Shown piece after piece: positions 35,703-45,703 of a DNA stretch of 64,000 bases. A program made the translations under genes and the position numbers. Under the pieces are notes generated by a model, which saw only the letters and a list, made by a program, of their open reading frames with translations, did not search any database and was not told the origin of the DNA. How positions within the stretch are numbered: position 1 is the stretch's first letter; each line of letters begins with the position of its first letter. Source of the DNA: Flavobacterium xueshanense (GTDB lineage Bacteria > Bacteroidota > Bacteroidia > Flavobacteriales > Flavobacteriaceae); contig NZ_FONQ01000016.1 in assembly GCF_900112975.1 (NCBI RefSeq), positions 22,541-86,540 of the forward strand, written 5' to 3'.

Positions 35703-36664
35703 TGGGAAAAACGATAAAATTAATAAAGAACCGATCTGATATTGGTGCAGGTACGCGAGGATCTGACTTAGGGATTGATGCTATCGAGATTGCAGCAATT
35801 AATAAAAACAGTGATTATTTTAATCAATTTGAGTTTGAAGATGTCAAGACGCACAACGAATCAATATATGATAAAAATCGAAGTTCTTCAGCCAAAAGAA
35901 TTGAGCACGTTGTGGAGCAATGCACCCGAGTTTGTAATGCGGTAAAGAAAAATATTGAAGGGAATTATTTTCCAATTGTATTATCGGGAGATCATTCTTC
36001 GGCATTAGGAACGTTAAGCGGAATCAAAGCGGCGTATCCTGAGCAAAATATTGGCGTATTTTGGATTGATGCGCATGCTGATTTGCATTCGCCTTACACT
36101 TCACCATCTGGAAATATTCATGGAATGCCATTGTCTGCTGCCCTTGGCGATGATAATTTGAGTTGTCAGAATAACGAAGTTCCTTCTGAAACACAACAGC
36201 ATTGGGAGGATATGAAAAATATTGGTTTTAAAGGACCAAAAGTTTTAGCTGAAAACCTGATTTATTTTGGTGTGCGTGATACCGAAGAAGAGGAGGACAA
36301 GCAAATTGTAAAATTGCATATCAAAAATTACAAAGTTGATGAAGTGCGGTATCGAGGTTTGCAGAAATGTGTCGCTGAAGCCTTGTCTAAATTATCGCAC
36401 TGTGAGGTATTGTATATTTCTTTTGATGTGGATTCCATGGATTGTGATATGATTTCTTGTGGAACGGGAACGCCGGTTCCTAAAGGTTTTGATCAATATG
36501 AAATTATAGCAATCATCAATCAGATTATCCAAACTAAAAAAGTGGTTTGCATCGAATTCGTGGAGGTTAATCCATTATTGGACACCAAAGGAAATAAAAT
36601 GGCAGAAACTGCATTTGAAGTTTTAGAGGCCATAACTTCAGAACTTGTTATTCCTGTTGAATAG
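35702..36664 (+). CDS. Arginase-family (ureohydrolase) protein
   Basis: 320 residues. The dinuclear manganese site is intact: LSGDHSSALG, WIDAHADLHSP (D-x-H-x-D) and SFDVDSMDCDMI (D-x-D). The closing block GTPVPKGFDQYE with CIEFVEVNPLLD follows the family pattern, although arginases usually read ...TGTPVxGGLT. It starts on the stop codon of ornithine aminotransferase (ATG within AATG overlap), so the two are translated together. This favours arginase (arginine to ornithine plus urea) over agmatinase or formimidoylglutamase. No urease genes are in the window. Confidence 0.88.
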   Translation: MGKTIKLIKNRSDIGAGTRGSDLGIDAIEIAAINKNSDYFNQFEFEDVKTHNESIYDKNRSSSAKRIEHVVEQCTRVCNAVKKNIEGNYFPIVLSGDHSSALGTLSGIKAAYPEQNIGVFWIDAHADLHSPYTSPSGNIHGMPLSAALGDDNLSCQNNEVPSETQQHWEDMKNIGFKGPKVLAENLIYFGVRDTEEEEDKQIVKLHIKNYKVDEVRYRGLQKCVAEALSKLSHCEVLYISFDVDSMDCDMISCGTGTPVPKGFDQYEIIAIINQIIQTKKVVCIEFVEVNPLLDTKGNKMAETAFEVLEAITSELVIPVE

Positions 36665-36679
36665 TTTTTTTAGAATTTA

Positions 36680-36720
36680 TAAAAAAGCCCGAAATCTAAA
36701 TTGATTTCGGGCTTTTTATG
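36680..36720. terminator. Bidirectional terminator between arginase and susD
   Basis: A perfect 15-bp stem (36682-36696 with 36703-36717, AAAAAGCCCGAAATC and its complement) has a 6-nt loop, with T's on both strands after the stem. It serves both converging units. Confidence 0.9.
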
Positions 36721-36751
36721 TAATGGTATCCTTTAATAAAACGGAAGCGGA

Positions 36752-38143
36752 TTAGCCTCCGTATCCAGGATTTTGAGTGATTTTATTATTCGTATCCATT
36801 TCTCTTAACGGAATAGGAAATACTAAAGAGTTGTCATTATATGGAATCAATTTCGTTCCGTCTGCAAAAACATCAATTGCAGCCTTTGTTCTTTTTAAAT
36901 CATGAATGGCAAAACCTTCCATGGCCAATTCTAATTGGCGTTCTCTTAAAATAGTAGCTAAGGAAATGGTTATAAAATTTGTAGCATTTGCACGAGTTCT
37001 CAGTAAATTAACGTCAGCTAATGGTGTATTTCCAACAAAAGTCCCAGCTCTGAAATTGGATTCTGCTCGAATCAGGTACATTTCAGCCAAACGAATTAAG
37101 GGAACATCGCCAAATTGATTGGTATATTTAGAAGTCAATCTTCTGCCATTGTCTGGATTGATGTAATTAAAGTTTCGTCTTTCGTCACCAGGATCTGTAA
37201 ATTTAGCTAAATAAGTAGATCTGATTTCGATATCGCCTCCACGTCCACCATTGTTTTCACTAGCATATAAATTTGTCATTTCATTTTCTCCAGTTTGTTT
37301 TGTGATTTGGATTGCAAAAATATCCTCACTTTGGTTTACATCGTGGTTGAAAGCGTTGGCATATTTTGTAGACAATGTGCGTCCGCTGTTTTTTATTACA
37401 TCATGAGCCGCATCTCTGGCAGCCGGATAATTCCCTTGTTGAAGGTAGACTCTTGCTAATAAAGCTTTGGCAGCATATTTATCAGCATAAAAACTATTGT
37501 TTTCCGGAAGGTCATTGTAAGCCAGATTCAAACCTGAAATTATTACCGCATACACTTCGGCAACAGTGCTTCTTTGTTTTGCTAAATCAATAGTGAAATC
37601 ATAGATTGCATTTGGTCGGATAACCACACCCAATTGTGTATTTGCCTGACCTGCTTCAAATGGTTTTGCAAAGAAACGAACCAAATCAAAGTACGCCATT
37701 GACCTTAGGAAATTCGCTTCAGCAACCATTGTCACTTGTTTTTTAGTATCTTGTACTTTATCTATATTTTCAATAACAGTATTGGCCGCATTTATTATTT
37801 GATAGTTTCTGGCATATATTTGCTGAACAAAAGCATTGTTTACAAGAATACTTTTAGAATACAGTTGTCGGCATTCGCCAAAAGTACCTCTCCACCTAAA
37901 GTCAGTAGTTGCAGTAATACCAGTTTGTGCCAATAAATCAGCAGAAGTCAATATTCTGCCTCCATAGACATCGCCGTCAGCCGCGGTAGCATAAGTGCCT
38001 GTTAGTATGTTAGTGATACCGGTTTCAGTGCTTAATGTTACTGTTGCATCTTCATTTTGTTTCGGATCAATTTCTAATTCATTGTCACAACTTGCAAAAA
38101 AAGTAGCGAATAGAATAAATAAGATTAATTTATTTGATTTCAT
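36752..38143 (-). CDS. SusD/RagB-family nutrient-binding outer membrane lipoprotein
   Basis: 463 residues. The lipoprotein signal ends FATFFASC (Cys19). The helical SusD fold shows tetratricopeptide-like segments (KALLARVYLQQGNYPAARDAAHDVI) and the family C-terminus IPLREMDTNNKITQNPGYGG. It is a surface-exposed lipoprotein that closes over the SusC barrel and captures the ligand. It lies 11 bp after the susC stop, the canonical order. No glycoside hydrolase or sensor gene is attached, so the ligand is unknown; SusCD pairs without polysaccharide enzymes may serve peptides or other nutrients. Confidence 0.93.
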   Translation of the reverse strand: MKSNKLILFILFATFFASCDNELEIDPKQNEDATVTLSTETGITNILTGTYATAADGDVYGGRILTSADLLAQTGITATTDFRWRGTFGECRQLYSKSILVNNAFVQQIYARNYQIINAANTVIENIDKVQDTKKQVTMVAEANFLRSMAYFDLVRFFAKPFEAGQANTQLGVVIRPNAIYDFTIDLAKQRSTVAEVYAVIISGLNLAYNDLPENNSFYADKYAAKALLARVYLQQGNYPAARDAAHDVIKNSGRTLSTKYANAFNHDVNQSEDIFAIQITKQTGENEMTNLYASENNGGRGGDIEIRSTYLAKFTDPGDERRNFNYINPDNGRRLTSKYTNQFGDVPLIRLAEMYLIRAESNFRAGTFVGNTPLADVNLLRTRANATNFITISLATILRERQLELAMEGFAIHDLKRTKAAIDVFADGTKLIPYNDNSLVFPIPLREMDTNNKITQNPGYGG

Positions 38144-38154
38144 TTTTTTAATTT

Positions 38155-41142
38155 TTAAAAATTAATATTTACTCCTAAAGCAATTGTTCTTGCAGGTGGT
38201 GCCGAATAAAATTCTTCTCCAATACCCGCATCATCTCTTCTTGCTTCTGGGTCATAACCAGAATAGTTTGTGAATGTAAGCAAGTTTACACCTGTTGCAT
38301 AAAGGCGTACGCTGCTCATTCCGAGTTCTTTAATAGCACTTCCTGATAAAGAATATCCTATTGTTAGGTTTCTTAAACGAACAAAATCAGATTTATCTAA
38401 AAATCGTGTTGATTCTCCAGTTCCGTTACTTCCATACAATCGGGCTTGTGGAACATTAGTGATATCCCCAGGATTCTGCCAACGATCCAATTGATCAATC
38501 GTTTGGTTGTCAAAATAATCAGCAGCAACCGATTGATATTTTCCTGCTGAGTTGTAAATACTAGCACCCCATTCTCCTTGGAAAGTAAAAGACAAGTCAA
38601 TTCCTTTGTAGTTGATGGTGTTGGTCATACCAGTCATCAATGTTGGGAAAGGATTTCCGGAAACAACTCTTGAAGCCTCAGCATATTTATTAGTTGTTGA
38701 TTTATCCAAAGATCCATCAGCATTACGGGTATTTTTTACATATAATGCGTCACCGTTAGCAGGATCAACTCCAGCATATTCTGCCAAGAAAAAGGAAGAT
38801 ATATTTTCTCCAACTCTGTTAATCGTAAATGCACCAATGATATCTTTATTGTTGTTTGGCATGGACACTACTTCAGATTCATTTGTTGTAATGTTTAAGC
38901 TGGTATTCCATTTAAGATTCGCCGACTCTATATTTTTAGTATTTAAAGTAAATTCAACTCCGCTACTTTGTACTTCACCAATGTTTTGATTGATAGATGT
39001 CGCACCAGAGCTTAAAGCTAATGGTACACTAAACAGCAATCCATTGGTGTTTTTTTTGTAGTAATCAGCTTCGACACTGATTCGGTTTATTAAACCAAAT
39101 TCAACACCAAAATCGATTTGAGTAGACTTTTCCCAAGTAAGATTATCATTTCCTGCTTGAGAAAAAGAAAGTCCTGATTTTAAGTTATAAGGATTTGAGC
39201 CGTATAATTGGCGGGAAGCAAAATTGCCTAATTCTGCATTTCCTAATTTACCCCAACTTCCTTTTAATTTTAAAAAAGTTAAAGTAGTATTGTCTTTTAA
39301 GAAACTTTCCTCTGAAATTATCCAACCAGCTGAAAAAGCTGGAAAAGTACCAAATCTTTCGTTTTTACCAAATCGAGAAGAACCATCACGACGAATACTT
39401 GCTTTAAAAATGTATTTGTCATCAAATGAATAAGTGATTCTACCAAACTGAGAAACGAAAGTATAATCTGTTTCATTACCTGATCCTGCAGAAACTTCTG
39501 CTCCACCGTCTACAGTTTGAAACGAGTCATTTGGAAAATAAATACTAGTTACACTTTGAAACCTGCGATTGAATTTATTGAACTCCACACCAGCAACGGC
39601 ATTGATATCATGTTTCTCGCCAAAAGTTTTGTCAAAGGTTAAATAATTACTGTAAATGTACGTCTCGTTATTTACAGAAGTGGCGTAAGCTTCACCATCA
39701 GTAGCCATAAAAGGAGAATCTTTCCCATACCAAGCATCTTCTGTCTGCGACAACAGGTCATAAGAAAAATCAGAATTTACTTTTAAAGAAGGGATAATCT
39801 TAAATTCTCCGTACACTTTTCCTGTAACTCTTCTCATTAGTGTTTTCCAAAACGAATTGTCAATCGCTAATAAATAATTAGCATACAAAGTATTTGGATT
39901 AGCAGTACCGTCCTCAAAACGATCTGGAGACAATGGTGATTGTGCTACGGCTTGTAATGGAGTCGTGAAAGAGTTATCATCCTGAATACGATCAATTTTT
40001 GATCTGGAGAAACTTAAATTCATCCCAGCAGTAAAGCGGTCTGAAACTTTGTGGGAAACATTTGTACGAGCGGTTACTCTTTCTAATGCATTGCTATTTA
40101 TAATTCCTGTTGTATTGTTGTATGCGCCAGAGAAGAAATATCTGGTATTTGCATCTCCTCCTGATACTGAGAAATCAGCATCGGTATTAAACCCGTCTTG
40201 AAACGCAGTATCTTGCCAATCGGTGTCTACTTCTCTATTTCTCCAATCTGTACCTTGTGCCAAGAAATCGAAAGTATCTTCGGCTTCAACAGCATCGCCA
40301 AGTCCATTGATAGAGGCTTCTGTAAATAATTCGATGTATTGATCAGCATTCAGCCATTTTCTTTTGTTTGTAGCCTGACTAACTCCTTGTGAAAGATTGA
40401 TCGAAAACATTCCTTTGCCTTCTTTTCCTCTTTTAGTAGTAATCAATACCACACCATTTGCTCCTCTGGCACCGTAAATTGCGGCTGATGATGCATCTTT
40501 TAGCACATCAATAGATTCAATCTCGTTTGGGCTCAAGGTTAGTAATGGGTTGGTTGGTGCGCCATTACTGGATTCATTTGTTGTTACCAAAGGAATTCCA
40601 TCCAAAACATACAATGGTTGTGTTCCTGCACTGATACTGGCGGCACCACGTACACGAATGTTTATGCCTCCATCCACTTTACCGTTGGTTTGTGTGATTT
40701 GAACTCCAGCCAATTTACCAACTAAGGCATTTTGCACATTCGATACTGGAATCTGTTGGATATCTTTCGCTGTTACACGAGCAATATTATCCGTTAATTT
40801 CTTTTTGCTTTGGGTTCCATAACCCACAACAACGACTGTTTCTAATTGATTTGAAGCATCACTAAGCTTTATCAGCATAGAAGAAGAGCCTGAAATTTCT
40901 ACAGTTTTCATTCCCACGAAACTTACGATTAAGATTTGTCCCTTTTTTGCATTTATGGTAAAATCTCCATCGAAATTAGTTTGTGCACTAATTGTTGTTC
41001 CTTTGACAATAATGTTAGCGCCGGGAACTGGTAGTCCGCCCGTGTCTGTAACTTTACCGGACAAGGTACTTTCTTGAGCAAATGTCAATTGCACGGACAG
41101 TACAATTAGTAAACTCAAAAATTGTTTGAATTTCATTTTCAT
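38155..41142 (-). CDS. SusC/RagA-family TonB-linked outer membrane receptor
   Basis: About 995 residues. A signal peptide ending VQLTFAQ is followed by a carboxypeptidase-regulatory-like domain (SGKVTDTGGLPVPGANIIVKG), a TonB box/plug (ETVVVVGYGTQSKKKLT, LDGIPL, SIDVLKDASSAAIYGARGANGVVLITTKRG) and a 22-strand barrel ending TIALGVNINF. It imports nutrients with TonB energy together with SusD. The frame starts at 41172 with a TTG; the ATG at 41142 (MKMKFKQFLSL) starts a normal signal peptide and is preferred. No anti-sigma/sigma pair is adjacent, so regulation is not evident. Confidence 0.95.
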   Translation of the reverse strand: MKMKFKQFLSLLIVLSVQLTFAQESTLSGKVTDTGGLPVPGANIIVKGTTISAQTNFDGDFTINAKKGQILIVSFVGMKTVEISGSSSMLIKLSDASNQLETVVVVGYGTQSKKKLTDNIARVTAKDIQQIPVSNVQNALVGKLAGVQITQTNGKVDGGINIRVRGAASISAGTQPLYVLDGIPLVTTNESSNGAPTNPLLTLSPNEIESIDVLKDASSAAIYGARGANGVVLITTKRGKEGKGMFSINLSQGVSQATNKRKWLNADQYIELFTEASINGLGDAVEAEDTFDFLAQGTDWRNREVDTDWQDTAFQDGFNTDADFSVSGGDANTRYFFSGAYNNTTGIINSNALERVTARTNVSHKVSDRFTAGMNLSFSRSKIDRIQDDNSFTTPLQAVAQSPLSPDRFEDGTANPNTLYANYLLAIDNSFWKTLMRRVTGKVYGEFKIIPSLKVNSDFSYDLLSQTEDAWYGKDSPFMATDGEAYATSVNNETYIYSNYLTFDKTFGEKHDINAVAGVEFNKFNRRFQSVTSIYFPNDSFQTVDGGAEVSAGSGNETDYTFVSQFGRITYSFDDKYIFKASIRRDGSSRFGKNERFGTFPAFSAGWIISEESFLKDNTTLTFLKLKGSWGKLGNAELGNFASRQLYGSNPYNLKSGLSFSQAGNDNLTWEKSTQIDFGVEFGLINRISVEADYYKKNTNGLLFSVPLALSSGATSINQNIGEVQSSGVEFTLNTKNIESANLKWNTSLNITTNESEVVSMPNNNKDIIGAFTINRVGENISSFFLAEYAGVDPANGDALYVKNTRNADGSLDKSTTNKYAEASRVVSGNPFPTLMTGMTNTINYKGIDLSFTFQGEWGASIYNSAGKYQSVAADYFDNQTIDQLDRWQNPGDITNVPQARLYGSNGTGESTRFLDKSDFVRLRNLTIGYSLSGSAIKELGMSSVRLYATGVNLLTFTNYSGYDPEARRDDAGIGEEFYSAPPARTIALGVNINF

Positions 41143-41263
41143 TTTTGATTGGTTTAAGATTAATTGCGTCAAATATCCAAATAAAATGTTAATTATATTT
41201 CATTATACTTAATAAAAATGTTTGTATGTTGTTTTATTGTTGATAATTTAATTTTTATTGAAT

Positions 41264-41421
41264 AAAAAACAGAATTCATAAAAATATCTTTTCAACAAGT
41301 TAAATTTTGGCTCGATGTAGGTAGTGTAGCAGTTATTAATAACAAAAATCAAATTGAAAAGCATTTGGAAACTTTTGAATACGCGCGTTGTGAAATGCAC
41401 TGGCACAACATATTTCATTAA
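41264..41421 (+). pseudogene. Possible gene remnant upstream of DUF389 gene
   Basis: An open stretch without an ATG reads EFIKISFQQVKFWLDVG, SVAVINNKNQIEKHLETFEYA, to a TAA at 41419. The pattern is vaguely like the N-terminus of IS110-type transposases (a W/I-D-V strand followed by K-rich turn), but that is weak. The rest of the 419-bp spacer 41173-41591 shows nothing clear beyond leader sequence for the next gene. Confidence 0.22.
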
Positions 41422-41591
41422 ATAGTCAACATATTCTATATTAAAAATTTGACTAAATTAGTCCCGTTTCAGATAAATGGGAAAGTTTTCGGTTAATTCA
41501 AAATTGTTTATCTTGCTGACCTCACAGAGAACTGTACTTTATAAATTCGGATTTTTAAAGTAATCTTTGAACAAGAAATAAACAAAAAAGC

Positions 41592-42887
41592 ATGAATAAA
41601 GTAGTTGATTTTATTGACTTACACAGCGGGGAAGAAGACAAGAAGAAAGTCTTAGACAATGTAAAGGCAAACATCTCTTTTCGAGGATCAAATTTATGGA
41701 TTTTAGCCTGCGCAATTGTTGTCGCTTCTGTAGGTTTGAATGTAAATTCAACTGCCGTTATTATTGGGGCAATGCTTATTTCACCTTTAATGGGGCCCAT
41801 CATTGGTGCTGGTTTTGGTTTAGGAATATATGATTTTAATCTGCTCAAAAGATCACTTAAAAATTTGCTGATCGCTACTGTGGTGAGTTTGGTAGTTTCT
41901 ACGATTTACTTTTTTTTAAGTCCTTTTAAAGACACGCAGTCGGAACTTTTAGCAAGAACTTCACCTAATATTTACGATATTTTTATTGCTTTTTTTGGAG
42001 GGCTCGTTGGAGTAATAGCCATTACAAGGGTAGAAAAAGGAAATCCTATTCCAGGAGTTGCCATCGCAACTGCATTAATGCCTCCTTTGTGTACTGCGGG
42101 TTATGGCTTAGCTTTGGGGAATTTTAGATTTTTTTTTGGTGCGATGTATTTGTACACTATTAATTGTGTTTTCATTTGTATTGCAACTTTTATAATTGTC
42201 AAATATTTGAAATACCCATGTGTTAAACAAACCAATTTTAAGACAGAAAAGCGAGTTCGGTATATAATTTCTTTTTTGACTTTAGCACTAATAGTACCCA
42301 GTATATTTTTTGCATATCAGCTTTTCCAAGAAAAAAAATACAAACAAAAAGTGGAACAGTTTTTAAAAGTAGAGTTTATCGATAAGGGATATACTGTTCT
42401 GTACAAAAAAACACAATTTACTTCAAACCCAAAAAAAATAGACATTGCTTTTTTGAGAAGAAGACTTGATAAAGACGAAATAAAAAAAGTTAACGAAAAA
42501 TTGAAAATGTACGAACTGAACAATACGATTTTAAATATTATTCAAGATACGACCGACTTAAAGCAGGATATTTTAAATGAAATCACTTTTAACAATAAAA
42601 CGATGAGTGAGAAAGATTTGATTATTGCCAAGCTTCAAAGTCAAATTACTTCTTTAAAATTTGATAACAATGCTGTTTTAAATGAAACAAAAATACTGTT
42701 CCCTGAAATTGAAAATATTGCCATTGCTAATCATGTCTTTAATGAAGATAAGATCAGTAAAAAAGTTATTACTGTAGTGCTTTATGAAAGTAAAAAAGAT
42801 CTAAATACTACCGAAAAACAAAAGTTGACAGCCTGGTTAAAGAATAAATTTAAGACTGATGTTGTAGAAATTTATAAAAGGCAATAA
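41592..42887 (+). CDS. DUF389-domain membrane protein
   Basis: 431 residues. The DUF389 (TIGR00341-like) membrane region spans about 30-240 with five or six helices: WILACAIVVASVGLNVNSTAVIIGAMLISPLMGPIIG, the loop GNPIPGVAIATALMPPLCTAGYGLA, and more. A soluble C-terminal half (about 245-431) alternates helix and strand without a known fold. The conserved LISPLMGPI and ALMPPL stretches identify the family, whose function is unknown though transport is often guessed. It converges with the arsenic operon. Being alone, the context gives no clue. Confidence 0.85.
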   Translation: MNKVVDFIDLHSGEEDKKKVLDNVKANISFRGSNLWILACAIVVASVGLNVNSTAVIIGAMLISPLMGPIIGAGFGLGIYDFNLLKRSLKNLLIATVVSLVVSTIYFFLSPFKDTQSELLARTSPNIYDIFIAFFGGLVGVIAITRVEKGNPIPGVAIATALMPPLCTAGYGLALGNFRFFFGAMYLYTINCVFICIATFIIVKYLKYPCVKQTNFKTEKRVRYIISFLTLALIVPSIFFAYQLFQEKKYKQKVEQFLKVEFIDKGYTVLYKKTQFTSNPKKIDIAFLRRRLDKDEIKKVNEKLKMYELNNTILNIIQDTTDLKQDILNEITFNNKTMSEKDLIIAKLQSQITSLKFDNNAVLNETKILFPEIENIAIANHVFNEDKISKKVITVVLYESKKDLNTTEKQKLTAWLKNKFKTDVVEIYKRQ

Positions 42888-42931
42888 AGAGTTTAAATCT
42901 AAATAATGATTTTATTTTCAAATAAACAGAT

Positions 42932-43990
42932 TTAGTTTTTCTGTAAATAGTCAGTAATTTCGTTACAGGTTTGTTTGGCATTTCTGTTTATTCCAATGAG
43001 TGTTGCGGATGCATAACCAGTCCAACTGCCGTAACCCGCAAGCCACAATCCGGAAAGTTCAGTTGCTTTGCTTTCTTCGGTTTTTATGATGCCTCTTTCA
43101 TCTGTTGAAACAATATTTTTCAAAAAAGAGGTCGCATAACCAAAGCCAGTACACCAGATTATCGCATCAAAATCTTCTTTTGATCCGTCAGACCAAATCA
43201 CACCGTTTTCATAAATTTTTTCAAAACTGCCACTTGAAGTAAGAACTCCTCTGGATCGAGCTTCCTGAACTGGTGGGACCATTACAATATTTCCCAAATC
43301 ATAATTGGCCGCATTAAATGGTTTTCCTTCTTTTTCAGCGTTGTATTTGCCGGTTGCCACGTTGAAAAGATAAAACCCGTCCACTTCATCCGGTAAATAT
43401 TGTGGTGGTTTTCTGGTTGACCATTTCACGGAGGTAACTTTAGAAACTTCGGCTACAATTTGTGCTCCTGAATTTCCTTCGCCAACTACCAGTACGTTTA
43501 AATTCCTAAACTGCTCGGCGTTTTTGTAATGGGCGGAATGAATTTGAATTCCTTTGAAAGTATCTATTCCTTTTATCTTTGGAATAAAAGGATTGTTCCA
43601 AGTTCCCGCCGCCGCAATAATTGCTTTTGAAAAATAAATTTCTTTCTTGGTGTAAACTTTGAATACTTTATTTTCAGAAGTTATATTTTCTACAGTAACG
43701 GAGCGCTCTATTGGAAGTTCGTAACGCTTTTCATATTGGCACAAATAATCAATTACTTCTTGTTTTAAAGGAAACAGATTTTCAGATTTTGGCATCAACC
43801 AACCCGGCAAAGAACTGTGTTCGGCAGGAGAAAAAAGCGTCAAACTGTCCCAGGCATGAAGCCAAGCACCACCGCATTTTTCTTCTTTATCTACGATGAG
43901 AAAGTTGAGTTTATGGCGTCGTAAATAATACCCGCAAGCCAATCCGCTTTGTCCGCTGCCAATAACAATAACATCCAGTATTTCTTGCAT
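42932..43990 (-). CDS. Flavin-dependent monooxygenase (ArsO-like)
   Basis: 352 residues, two-dinucleotide-binding flavoprotein. The FAD motif VIGSGQSGLACGYYLRR is at about 9-25, and the NADPH-binding motif VVGEGNSGAQIVAEVS is in the middle. The between-motif FMO-like segment reads KGIQIHSAHYKNAEQF, and a closing GLWLAGYGSWTGYASATLIG contributes to FAD binding. It ends the ars operon, 7 bp after the acr3 gene. Flavoproteins in this place are called ArsO and are thought to act on arsenic species, but the reaction is not settled; general FMO-like chemistry is possible. Confidence 0.85.
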   Translation of the reverse strand: MQEILDVIVIGSGQSGLACGYYLRRHKLNFLIVDKEEKCGGAWLHAWDSLTLFSPAEHSSLPGWLMPKSENLFPLKQEVIDYLCQYEKRYELPIERSVTVENITSENKVFKVYTKKEIYFSKAIIAAAGTWNNPFIPKIKGIDTFKGIQIHSAHYKNAEQFRNLNVLVVGEGNSGAQIVAEVSKVTSVKWSTRKPPQYLPDEVDGFYLFNVATGKYNAEKEGKPFNAANYDLGNIVMVPPVQEARSRGVLTSSGSFEKIYENGVIWSDGSKEDFDAIIWCTGFGYATSFLKNIVSTDERGIIKTEESKATELSGLWLAGYGSWTGYASATLIGINRNAKQTCNEITDYLQKN

Positions 43991-43997
43991 AATAACG

Positions 43998-45053
43998 TTA
44001 CTTTACGTTTGTTGTAGCGTAATATTTTTTTCTTAACCAAAAAGCGACATTAACCAGAATTATCAAAGCCGGAACTTCTACCAGCGGTCCAATAACTCCT
44101 GCAAATGCTTGTCCACTGTTGATTCCGAAAACACCAATGGAAACTGCAATGGCCAATTCGAAATTATTTCCGGATGCCGTAAATGAAAGCGAAACGGCGT
44201 CTCTATAATTTGCTCCAATTTTTTTGGAAACAAAGAACATCAGGAAAAACATAATGGTAAAAAAAATGACAAGTGGAATGGCAATTCTAATCACATCTAG
44301 TGGCAAGTCGACAATCATTTCACCTTTTAAACTGAACATAACTATGATAGTAAAAAGCAACGCAATCAACGTAATTGGAGAGACAAAAGGAATAAACTTT
44401 TGATTGAACCATTTGTCTCCAATGAATTTCTTAATGGCGTAACGGCTAATTACTGCTAATGCAAATGGAATTCCTAAATAAATTCCGACTGTTGTAGCAA
44501 TTTGAGCAATGGTAATATTTAATTCTAACCCTTTTATTCCGAACAATGGTAGCATGATTTCCAAATAGAAATAGGCATACAAACCAAAAAAGAACACTTG
44601 AAGTAAACTGTTAATTCCAATTAATCCAGCGGTTAATTCTCTGTTTCCTTCGGCTAATTCATTCCAGACAATGACCATCGCAATGCAAGGCGCAATTCCA
44701 ATTATGATTAAACCTGTCATGTATTCCGGATACTCTTTCAAAAACAATGTTGCCAGTAAAAACATTAAAAAAGGACCAACAATCCAGGTGATTAGAAAAG
44801 AGGCGGTGAGTAATTTTGGTTTTTCAAGCATTAAAGGAATTTTTGAAAAATCAATTTTAGTCAATGGGGGATACATCATTAATATTAATCCAATTGCCAG
44901 TGGAATATTCGTTGTTCCACTTGAAAAGGAATTGATAAAACCACTGCTGGAAGGTATAAAGTATCCAATGGAAACTCCTATTGCCATTGCCAAAAATATC
45001 CAAAGTGTCAAGTAGCTGTCGAGGAAGTTTAATCTTTTTTTATGTACTTTCAT
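43998..45053 (-). CDS. arsB: ACR3-family arsenite efflux transporter
   Basis: 351 residues with about ten membrane helices. The essential Cys of TM4 is in IIGIAPCIAMVIVWNELAEGN, the strongest ACR3 signature, and SFTASGNNFELAIAVSIGVFG matches the TM9 region. It exports As(III) (and possibly Sb(III)) by proton antiport without an ATPase subunit. The ATG overlaps the last base of the arsenate reductase stop codon (TAATG), suggesting translational coupling. The symbol follows the common annotation; acr3 is equally used. Confidence 0.93.
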   Translation of the reverse strand: MKVHKKRLNFLDSYLTLWIFLAMAIGVSIGYFIPSSSGFINSFSSGTTNIPLAIGLILMMYPPLTKIDFSKIPLMLEKPKLLTASFLITWIVGPFLMFLLATLFLKEYPEYMTGLIIIGIAPCIAMVIVWNELAEGNRELTAGLIGINSLLQVFFFGLYAYFYLEIMLPLFGIKGLELNITIAQIATTVGIYLGIPFALAVISRYAIKKFIGDKWFNQKFIPFVSPITLIALLFTIIVMFSLKGEMIVDLPLDVIRIAIPLVIFFTIMFFLMFFVSKKIGANYRDAVSLSFTASGNNFELAIAVSIGVFGINSGQAFAGVIGPLVEVPALIILVNVAFWLRKKYYATTNVK

Positions 45054-45688
45054 TAGTATGATTTTATTTGTGAAAACACATAAAACATTTCGGTTGCAAT
45101 TTGTAAACTGCGTTCCTGATATTTTTCTGCTTGTTGTGGCGTATTGTCAAATGCTTTTGGATCTTCAAAAGTGATTGAAATACGCTTTTCGGCACCTGCA
45201 ATAAATGGGCAACCGCCATCCGCTTGTGAACAAGTCAATATCGCTGCAAATTCACTTTGGGGATTAAAATCGTCATCATACGTTTTGGAAAAACCAATAA
45301 TTGGATGTTGGTTCTCTCCATATTTTATATCATAAATAGGATTATTCCCTGCTGCGATGGTTTTAATTTTAAATCCCGATTGCTCCAATGTTTTGACAAC
45401 CATAGGAAATAAAGCAGTTGCTTCGGTGCCACCAGAATAACAAAACACATTTTTTATATTGAAATGTGCCGCTGCAGTTTGTGCCCAAACCTGAGACAAA
45501 TGACTTCTTCTGGAATTGTGGGTGCAAATTAAGTTCAGCCGAATTTCTTGTCTGTTCCTTGCTTTATCTTGGATAAAATCAATAAGCGGTTGCAAAATGA
45601 TTTTACGTTCTGCTGTTATCGTTTCAAAATCCAAAGTACCGATTACTTTTTCTATTTCTGGAAATAAGATGGTTTTGGTTCGTTCCAT
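45053..45688 (-). CDS. arsC: Arsenate reductase, low-molecular-weight phosphatase type
   Basis: 211 residues. The P-loop C-T-H-N-S-R-R-S (C-x5-R, about residues 57-64) with SHLSQVWAQTAA marks the LMW protein-tyrosine-phosphatase fold used by thioredoxin-linked ArsC. A further Cys pair occurs in LTCSQADGGCPF, where the reduction relay would be. It is longer than B. subtilis ArsC (139) because of about 45 extra N-terminal residues, a form frequent in Bacteroidota. It reduces As(V) to As(III) for the adjacent exporter. A phosphatase role is the alternative, but the operon makes arsenate reduction likely. Confidence 0.88.
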   Translation of the reverse strand: MERTKTILFPEIEKVIGTLDFETITAERKIILQPLIDFIQDKARNRQEIRLNLICTHNSRRSHLSQVWAQTAAAHFNIKNVFCYSGGTEATALFPMVVKTLEQSGFKIKTIAAGNNPIYDIKYGENQHPIIGFSKTYDDDFNPQSEFAAILTCSQADGGCPFIAGAEKRISITFEDPKAFDNTPQQAEKYQERSLQIATEMFYVFSQIKSY

Positions 45689-45703
45689 TTTACCGTTTTA
45701 AAA

